A stretch of 64,000 bases of DNA from Paenibacillus lupini (GTDB lineage Bacteria > Bacillota > Bacilli > Paenibacillales > Paenibacillaceae), in NCBI RefSeq assembly GCF_011761355.1, contig NZ_JAASRW010000005.1, positions 1 through 64,000 on the forward strand, given 5' to 3'. The position numbers were made by a program, and so were the translations under genes. The notes beneath the pieces are model-generated. The model saw only the letters and a program-made list of their open reading frames with translations, did not search any database and was not told the origin of the DNA. Positions within the stretch are counted from its first letter, which is position 1; every line of letters begins with the position of its first letter. Positions 58,572-64,000 of the stretch are shown here, piece after piece.

Positions 58572-59743
58572 ACCGGGAAGAGAAGCGCAAACAGTTCCAA
58601 GTGTTGAAAGCGATGAAGCCAGATCAATTCTGGTCAGCTATGAATGTGCTTCATACAAAAGCTTATGCAACTGCCACAAGACATTACCATCAAGCCATGA
58701 GAGAGCTGTTTGATCCTGAAACAATGGCTGCAGTAATCAAAAAAGCAAATGAGATCCGAATCGGTGAAGGCATGGCCACTATTGATACGAATCAAACGGA
58801 AGTCGAAATATTTTATCCGGAGGAGGCGGACGCTTTGCATTTAGGTGTGCCGATGCGTGACAGGGAAATGCAGTCGCAGGGTTCTGGTGAGGTGCAAGTT
58901 ACCAAGTTAAGCCCGGAGCAAATGGAAAGAGAGTTTGAGCGGATGAATGGTGGCAAGCATACGCCAAGCACTGTACCTAATCAGAAGGAGGATGAAGACA
59001 TGAATAAACGGAGAGGTCCAGCACCGAAAGAAGGTCCAGCATGTGGGCTGACAAAGAAAGACTTCCTGAAATCCATAGCTGAAGGCGAGACGATCGCAAG
59101 TATTGAGAAAGCATGGAGCATGAAATACAACACACTTCATGACTGGGTGAAAAAGTGGGGATTTAGAGGAATTACGCCGGGCAAGGCGCGCGAGCTGCTA
59201 GCGGCTATGGATCCAGAAGAAACGCCGGTTATGGTTACAGTTGAGGTAGCCAATCCCGAAGATCCTCAGGTTGTAGCTGAATTCTTAGAACAGAATGATG
59301 AATCGTCAGAGGTAGAGGTTGAGACGCAAGAAGTGCATGTTGTGGCACTTGAGAATTCAGTGCCAGTTGCGACAATACCTGCAGCACCAATCATTCTACA
59401 AGATCGACCGCAGCATCAAGCATATATCTCCGTAGCTATTCCGCTGATTATCTCGAATGAACCAAAGTTGGCGAAGCGAGATAAAGCTTACGAATCAATG
59501 AGCAGACTGCTTTCTGATGGAGTAGACTCCACAAGTCTGGACTACCCAGTTCTCGCTGCTGATATCCTTGAAATCCTTCAGGTAGTGGTCAGCCTGGTAT
59601 ATGACCAAACGAGTGCGGTGGTAGTTAAGCCGGGCAAGGCACTGGAGGCTGTACAGGAGTTCTTCAGTCATCACAATCAAGAACATCTGAACCGTATGGA
59701 ACAACTGCTTGGGAACGATGGATGGCGGAAGATTTCGGTATGA
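58568..59743 (+). CDS. Hypothetical protein with central HTH and possible internal start
   Basis: A 391-aa protein. Residues 1-140 are helical and charged; residues 145-215 have a resolvase/terminase-like helix-turn-helix (LTKKDFLKSIAEGETIASIEKAWSMKYNTLHDWVK); the rest is acidic then helical. An internal ATG at 59000 in the same frame follows AAGGAGG, so a 247-aa shorter product may also be made. GGAGGAAG precedes the first ATG. Confidence 0.68.
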   Translation: MNREEKRKQFQVLKAMKPDQFWSAMNVLHTKAYATATRHYHQAMRELFDPETMAAVIKKANEIRIGEGMATIDTNQTEVEIFYPEEADALHLGVPMRDREMQSQGSGEVQVTKLSPEQMEREFERMNGGKHTPSTVPNQKEDEDMNKRRGPAPKEGPACGLTKKDFLKSIAEGETIASIEKAWSMKYNTLHDWVKKWGFRGITPGKARELLAAMDPEETPVMVTVEVANPEDPQVVAEFLEQNDESSEVEVETQEVHVVALENSVPVATIPAAPIILQDRPQHQAYISVAIPLIISNEPKLAKRDKAYESMSRLLSDGVDSTSLDYPVLAADILEILQVVVSLVYDQTSAVVVKPGKALEAVQEFFSHHNQEHLNRMEQLLGNDGWRKISV

Positions 59744-61506
59744 AGCAATTAATACGGGAGCTGATCGTTGACAACTTTGCAGGCGGTGGCGGTGCGAGTA
59801 CGGGGATTGAACTCGCGATTGGTCGAAGCGTTGATGTGGCAATTAACCATGATCCAGCAGCCATAGCAATGCATAAGGCTAATCATCCCGATACCGAACA
59901 TTATTGCGAATCAGTATGGGATGTAGATCCCCGAAAGGTAGCTCGAGGTCAGCAAGTAGCCCTGTGCTGGCTCTCCCCTGACTGCAAGCACTTCAGCAAG
60001 GCAAAAGGCGGCAAGCCAAAGGAAGAGGGAATTCGCGGACTTGCTTGGGTGGCTGTAAGATGGGCGGCAACGGTGCGGCCGCGGGTCATCATGCTAGAGA
60101 ACGTTGAGGAATTCAAAACCTGGGGGCCGCTACTTAAAGACGGCATGCCGGATCCGGATAAGAAGGGCAAGACATTCCAAGCATTCATCAATGCACTTAA
60201 ACGTCAGGGATACGAGGTCGATCACCGAGAGCTCCGAGCAAGTGATTACGGAGCACCAACGATTAGAAAGAGGTTCTTCCTGGTTGCTAGGTGTGATGGT
60301 CAACCGATCGTATGGCCGAAGCCGACTCATGGAGATCCGAATCGTATCGAAGTTAAGAAAGGGCTGCTGAAGCCTTGGCGGACAGCTGGTGAAATTATCG
60401 ATTGGTCATTGGAGTGCATGAGCATATTCGAACGTAAGAAGCCGTTAGCTGAGAATACAATGCGCCGGATAGCCAGAGGGATAAATAAGTTCGTGCTCAA
60501 TAATCCAGATCCGTTTGTCATTAAGGTTAATCATCAAGGCGAGGCTTTTAGAGGGCAACAAATCAGCGAGCCATTACAAACAGTAACTTCAAAAAATGGC
60601 TGGGGCATCGTTACACCGTATATCGCTCGCATCGGACAGACGGGATTCGGTGGCGATAGGATGCAATATCCACTTGATCAGCCATTAACCACAATAACTA
60701 CTAAGGCTGAACACTTACTGATCAAACCATTCCTTGCGAAAAACTACGGTGGAAATTATAACGGACCAGGCGCTGATGTTAAGGAACCACTATCGACAGT
60801 GACCACTAAAGATCATCACTCGCTTGTAACAGCTTTCCTTGCTCAGTACCACAGTGAGACAGCAAGTCATGATGCACGTGGGCAACAACTTGATCGACCG
60901 ATCCTTACGCTAGATACCTCAAACCGATACGGATTAGTAGCTGCTCACCTTGCCCGGCACTTTGGAGAATCGGTTGGAAGTTCGGCAGATGATCCAGTTG
61001 GAACTGTAACAGCAGGCGGTGGTGGAAAGACTTCGCTCGTAACAAGTCATCTTATCAAAATGAAGGGAACGAACATTGGACAACCGGCAGATGAACCGCT
61101 ACAAACAATTACAGCTGGTGGACTGCACTTCGGAGAGGTTCGGGCTTTCTTGATGAAATATTACGGAACAGGCGAAGGACAAGAAATAAGCGAACCGATG
61201 CACACCATTCCTACTAAGGATCGCTTCGGACTTATAACAGTTCATGGTCAAGATTACGCTATCGTGGACATTGGCATGCGGATGCTTGAGCCACATGAAC
61301 TATTCGCCGCGCAAGGTTTCCCTGAAGAATACATCATTTCCAAGGATGCTGATGGCAAGCAATATCCAAAGTCAGCTCAGGTAGCCCGCTGCGGTAACTC
61401 AGTGCCACCGCCATTTGCTCAGCACCTAGTAAGAGCTAACCTACCGGAGCTGTGTAAGGATGTACCGTATGGCGGGGAACATCAATATGAGCTGCAGTTG
61501 ATGTAA
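59740..61506 (+). CDS. Phage C5-cytosine DNA methyltransferase with repeated target region
   Basis: A 588-aa enzyme that methylates cytosine at C5 using SAM. Motif I is VDNFAGGGGASTG; motif IV is SPDCKHFSKA (the Cys replaces the usual PCQ context), ENV-type LENVEEF follows near 122, and the motif IX/X end is ARCGNSVPPP. Residues about 277-510 are seven repeats of about 32-37 residues with EPLxTVTxK..L. The start overlaps the upstream stop (ATGA); ATG at 59722 is an alternative. No restriction gene is adjacent, so it should protect phage DNA. Confidence 0.87.
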   Translation: MKQLIRELIVDNFAGGGGASTGIELAIGRSVDVAINHDPAAIAMHKANHPDTEHYCESVWDVDPRKVARGQQVALCWLSPDCKHFSKAKGGKPKEEGIRGLAWVAVRWAATVRPRVIMLENVEEFKTWGPLLKDGMPDPDKKGKTFQAFINALKRQGYEVDHRELRASDYGAPTIRKRFFLVARCDGQPIVWPKPTHGDPNRIEVKKGLLKPWRTAGEIIDWSLECMSIFERKKPLAENTMRRIARGINKFVLNNPDPFVIKVNHQGEAFRGQQISEPLQTVTSKNGWGIVTPYIARIGQTGFGGDRMQYPLDQPLTTITTKAEHLLIKPFLAKNYGGNYNGPGADVKEPLSTVTTKDHHSLVTAFLAQYHSETASHDARGQQLDRPILTLDTSNRYGLVAAHLARHFGESVGSSADDPVGTVTAGGGGKTSLVTSHLIKMKGTNIGQPADEPLQTITAGGLHFGEVRAFLMKYYGTGEGQEISEPMHTIPTKDRFGLITVHGQDYAIVDIGMRMLEPHELFAAQGFPEEYIISKDADGKQYPKSAQVARCGNSVPPPFAQHLVRANLPELCKDVPYGGEHQYELQLM

Positions 61507-61598
61507 TGAAAAAAGATTTTCCGGAACGATCCAGCAGCCATTGATTAATCAAAACATCGAATGTTCATAAGCCGGCCATCCCATCTAGGAGGTGCGCT

Positions 61599-61685
61599 CT
61601 GAACGAAAAGGATAGCAAAAACATCTATGTATTGTTCGGCGTTGTAATCGGCATTCTGCTGGTGATCGTCATCAAAATCATTTAA
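61599..61685 (+). CDS. Possible CTG-start membrane peptide
   Basis: A 28-codon frame with AGGAGG six bases before a CTG. The product has one hydrophobic helix (IYVLFGVVIGILLVIVIKII). Start choice is unusual; expression is unproven. Confidence 0.35.
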   Translation: MNEKDSKNIYVLFGVVIGILLVIVIKII

Positions 61686-61734
61686 TGCACACGGCTGTAA
61701 TCGGCGAGCTGGCGGCCAACTACTGCTATTAAAC

Positions 61735-61748
61735 CGAACATATGTGCG
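61735..61748 (+). promoter_or_regulatory. LexA-like box
   Basis: CGAACATATGTGCG upstream of the next gene, same as at 57833. Flanks (AACCGAACATATGTGCG) are also shared. Confidence 0.5.
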
Positions 61749-61764
61749 GTGGAAAGGAAGGTAT

Positions 61765-62205
61765 ATGGTAAAACTGACGCAACGACAGCTCGACTTGGTC
61801 AAGGTTGTTCAAGAGAGCCCTGGTATCGCATTACCACCAATGTTGGAGAAAGCAGGCTTTAAAAGCAACAGTAGAACAGCGTATGAGGTAATGAGGTACT
61901 TAAAAGCTCAAAAAGTCCTCATCCGTACTGGCAAACAGAAAAGCTACCGGCATTATGTTGATCCAGATCTGAAATACGAGCTGGTGAAGGTGAGTTCTGA
62001 GTTGGATAGTATTCCGCAGCCAGATTCACTTATCGATGAGGCAAGTGCAATCACTCTTTCGGAAGATCAAGTTTTCTATATGAAAAACCATCATCAGCAC
62101 ATGCCACGAAAGAAGTTAGCCGAGCGACTCGGGATCAGCAAGTTGGCATTAAACCTATTCTTAATCAAAAACAATTTGGAAACCAAATCTAGGGAGGCAA
62201 TTTAA
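61765..62205 (+). CDS. Winged-helix/HTH regulator
   Basis: A 146-aa protein with two helical DNA-binding parts: residues 5-60 (LTQRQLDLVKVVQESPGI, AYEVMRYLKAQKVL) resemble a MarR-like wing, residues 105-140 (MPRKKLAERLGISKLALNLFLIKN) a second HTH. AAGGAAGG precedes the ATG at 61765. Probably controls phage genes. Confidence 0.65.
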   Translation: MVKLTQRQLDLVKVVQESPGIALPPMLEKAGFKSNSRTAYEVMRYLKAQKVLIRTGKQKSYRHYVDPDLKYELVKVSSELDSIPQPDSLIDEASAITLSEDQVFYMKNHHQHMPRKKLAERLGISKLALNLFLIKNNLETKSREAI

Positions 62206-62207
62206 CC

Positions 62208-62711
62208 ATGAAAACATTTATTAACGCAAAGATCAAAGATATCAAGCTCGCGAAAGAAGAAGTTATCACACTTACCCTGGATTCTTTAAATGGCGATCAA
62301 TTGGAAATCCTCCGTCAAATCAAGAAGCAAGGCACGGCTTACATCACATTCAATAGCTCGCAAACTGATGTTGATGACTACTACGAGTACCATTCTTCGC
62401 GGGAAGGCGTTCGAGGCACAGTTAACTCGGACGGGACAATCAACTTGAACCAGAAAGATGAAGGCCAAGTGACCTTGGAAGAGGTCGGGGAGCAGCCGGC
62501 ACCAGATGAGGAAACGACAGAGCCGTCTGACCAAGAGCAAGAGTCGGGTGAGGAGACTGAGCAGGAGCCAGCTGAAGAATCAGAAGATGAACTCCCTGAG
62601 GATGTAGAGGAGCAAGAGGGTTCTGAAGCTGAAGAAGCTGGAGAGGCCCAGGAAGATTCCGAAGAAGACCAGCAGCCGGCAGGCGCAGACAACGACGACC
62701 TCGAGGACTAA
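62208..62711 (+). CDS. Phage protein with extremely acidic tail
   Basis: A 167-aa protein. Residues 1-80 are a small beta/alpha fold (NAKIKDIKLAKEEVITLTLDSL). Residues 85-167 are almost only Glu, Asp, Gln, Ser and Pro. Such tails can mimic DNA or be flexible linkers. It follows a regulator in the operon; function unknown. Confidence 0.65.
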   Translation: MKTFINAKIKDIKLAKEEVITLTLDSLNGDQLEILRQIKKQGTAYITFNSSQTDVDDYYEYHSSREGVRGTVNSDGTINLNQKDEGQVTLEEVGEQPAPDEETTEPSDQEQESGEETEQEPAEESEDELPEDVEEQEGSEAEEAGEAQEDSEEDQQPAGADNDDLED

Positions 62712-62714
62712 CGT

Positions 62715-62789
62715 ATGCGTCACTGGAACTGGGAACGGATTGGTTATGTAGCACTCTGCCTAGGATTCTGGGTTTGGCGTTTTGGATGA
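62715..62789 (+). CDS. Tiny membrane protein
   Basis: A 24-aa reading frame with GAGGA before the ATG and an aromatic hydrophobic helix (IGYVALCLGFWVW). Expression is plausible but unproven. A GC-rich hairpin (GCCCCG at 62813, CGGGGC at 62831) follows. Confidence 0.4.
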   Translation: MRHWNWERIGYVALCLGFWVWRFG

Positions 62790-62863
62790 TATCAAAAATC
62801 TAAATGATTTCGGCCCCGGTTCATCCGGATCGGGGCTCTAACGCACTTATGGAGGTGAAGTTT

Positions 62864-62980
62864 TTGTTTAACATTTTTGAAGACAACGAGGGCATCGTGC
62901 TTTTAGTAATCTTTGTAGTTATTGTTTTGGCTATATTCGGATTGGGGTTACTTACAGGTTGGTGTATATGGGGAGGTTAG
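62864..62980 (+). CDS. Small membrane protein
   Basis: A 38-aa frame, TTG start, with GGAGG nine bases upstream (ATG at 62849 is possible). Single hydrophobic segment (IVLLVIFVVIVLAIFGLGLL). Unknown. Confidence 0.5.
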   Translation: MFNIFEDNEGIVLLVIFVVIVLAIFGLGLLTGWCIWGG

Positions 62981-62984
62981 AACA

Positions 62985-63155
62985 ATGAATTTTAAGGTAG
63001 AGACTGGGCGTGTTCAGATGCTAGGCGCTGGTATCGCATTTGATCGGATACATTACCACAACTTCGAAAGGAGATCATTCGGGGTAGTCTTCATATGTTT
63101 CGCCGTTTGGTTTTCTTGGGACAAAGATACATCGAAGGGAGGGGCTGCCGTTTGA
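62985..63155 (+). CDS. Small hypothetical protein
   Basis: A 56-aa protein, ATG with GGAGG upstream and a hydrophobic stretch near residues 33-45. Overlaps the next gene by four bases. Confidence 0.55.
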   Translation: MNFKVETGRVQMLGAGIAFDRIHYHNFERRSFGVVFICFAVWFSWDKDTSKGGAAV

Positions 63156-63415
63156 AGGAAGTCACACGCTATAAATGCGATCATTGCAAAAAGTTGGCGG
63201 CAAGAAAATCAACAATCGAGAAGCATGAGTTAATCTGTGTTTGTAATCCTGAGGGTGAAAATTGCTTCACTTGCAAACACATGACGGCAGATTACGAAAT
63301 GAATCGCGGTGAATTTGACCATGAGTGTGACAAATTAGGCGGCGAATGCAAGAAATTCAGGGCGTTAGAGTGTGGGAATTATGAGCGCTTGAATCCTTTT
63401 AACCGCGCTTTATAA
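63152..63415 (+). CDS. Cysteine-rich zinc-binding small protein
   Basis: An 87-aa protein from TTG with GGGAGG upstream. Cys/His pairs (CDHC, H-x-C-x-C, CFTCKH, CDKLGGECKK) suggest one or two zinc sites. It sits just before the late regulator; possibly a phage transcription partner. Confidence 0.62.
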   Translation: MKEVTRYKCDHCKKLAARKSTIEKHELICVCNPEGENCFTCKHMTADYEMNRGEFDHECDKLGGECKKFRALECGNYERLNPFNRAL

Positions 63416-63451
63416 GTACAAGTATGATTACTGAAGCACATGAGGTGATTT

Positions 63452-63916
63452 ATGCAACTCAACTTCGAATTGCCGGAGCTGGATAGGAGAAGGACTCAGC
63501 TGGCTGTTGAGTCAGCACTTGAGAAGTATCGGATCTTCAAGACGATAACCTTCGATGAACGTGAGGCTAGCACAACTGCAGGATACAGTGATATGCCTCG
63601 CAGTTATACCGGTACGACTACTGATCAAACGGCTAGCATCGCAATTCACAACGTAGATGTACCAGCACAGCGGAGAAATTACTGTGAACGTATCGAGCGG
63701 GCTGTAAGGCGATTGCATCCAAAGGAACGGCTGCTGATTGAAGAACGCTATATGAAAGAAGATTACGTATACGACTTCGCGGTGTATAACCAGAAGTTCA
63801 ACCCACCGATCAGCAAGGGAACATACATCAAGATTCGCTGGAAGGCATTCTATAAACTCGCCCTTACTCTTGACATAGCCGTTGAAAAAACGGACGAGGA
63901 GTGGGAAGAGGAATGA
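63452..63916 (+). CDS. ArpU/RinA-family late transcription regulator
   Basis: A 154-aa protein with the family pattern: helical front, RIERAVRRLHPKERLLIEERYM and a sigma-like helix-turn-helix near the end (ISKGTYIKIRWKAFYKLALTL). ArpU proteins switch on packaging genes. In most relatives the late genes follow right after it; here they lie 38 kb upstream. Confidence 0.85.
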   Translation: MQLNFELPELDRRRTQLAVESALEKYRIFKTITFDEREASTTAGYSDMPRSYTGTTTDQTASIAIHNVDVPAQRRNYCERIERAVRRLHPKERLLIEERYMKEDYVYDFAVYNQKFNPPISKGTYIKIRWKAFYKLALTLDIAVEKTDEEWEEE

Positions 63917-63964
63917 ACATTAGGACATGGTAAACGAGAATATATTAAGGTGAGGTGAGGGGAA

Positions 63965-64000
63965 ATGGACGTTTACAAGGAAGGATACGAGCCTGAGACC
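63965..64000 (+). CDS. Start of a gene cut by the window edge
   Basis: ATG at 63965 with GGTGAGGGG upstream; twelve codons are visible before the window ends. Product cannot be identified. Confidence 0.45.
   Translation, partial: MDVYKEGYEPET

Overview
The window reads as DNA from a spore-forming Bacillota, most likely a Paenibacillaceae member (inference). It has gerE, a YhcN/YlaJ-type sporulation lipoprotein, two CgeB-like glycosyltransferases, a FapR-type operator, AGGAGG-class ribosome binding sites and many TTG/GTG starts. No rRNA, tRNA, insertion sequence, CRISPR array or integrase was seen.

Positions 1-20,413 look chromosomal. First come an aminotransferase, an AraC regulator and phosphatidylserine decarboxylase. 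Next is a spore-surface cluster (3.7-17.9 kb). It holds a GT4 glycosyltransferase, a 2001-residue protein made of about 170 uninterrupted decapeptide repeats, two GT2 glycosyltransferases, a nucleotidyltransferase, three small helical proteins, a very basic small protein and two CgeB-like glycosyltransferases. Three of the glycosyltransferases and the basic protein share a short aromatic-x-x-Gly repeat tag. fabH (with a FapR box), a sporulation lipoprotein and gerE follow. The natural reading is a spore fibre protein with its own glycosylation and assembly factors.

From about 20.4 kb a temperate phage-like element begins and runs off the right edge. Its left part carries an HNH nuclease, an ATP-dependent ligase, an SOS-controlled gene, several small genes, HNH-TerS-TerL, portal, protease, capsid, head-tail connectors, holin and lysin. 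The whole tail module between the HK97-gp10 gene and a fibre C-terminal remnant is missing. After lysis comes an unusual block (36.8-47.6 kb): a secreted PLD nuclease, an actin-type ParM with a ParR-like partner, two small membrane proteins, an M23 peptidase with membrane anchor, a VirB4/HerA-like ATPase, and AT-rich cargo genes (HExxH protease, GNAT with tandem repeats, membrane protein, NERD nuclease). The CI/Cro switch at 47.7-48.7 kb drives an early operon: SMC-like ATPase, RecT, MBL protein, initiator with iterons, G39P-like loader, DnaB, LexA-DNA-binding protein, RuvC-like resolvase, 5mC methyltransferase and ArpU.

The two most unusual things are the tagged spore-fibre glycosylation machine and the tail-less, capsid-encoding element that carries plasmid partition and conjugation-like genes.
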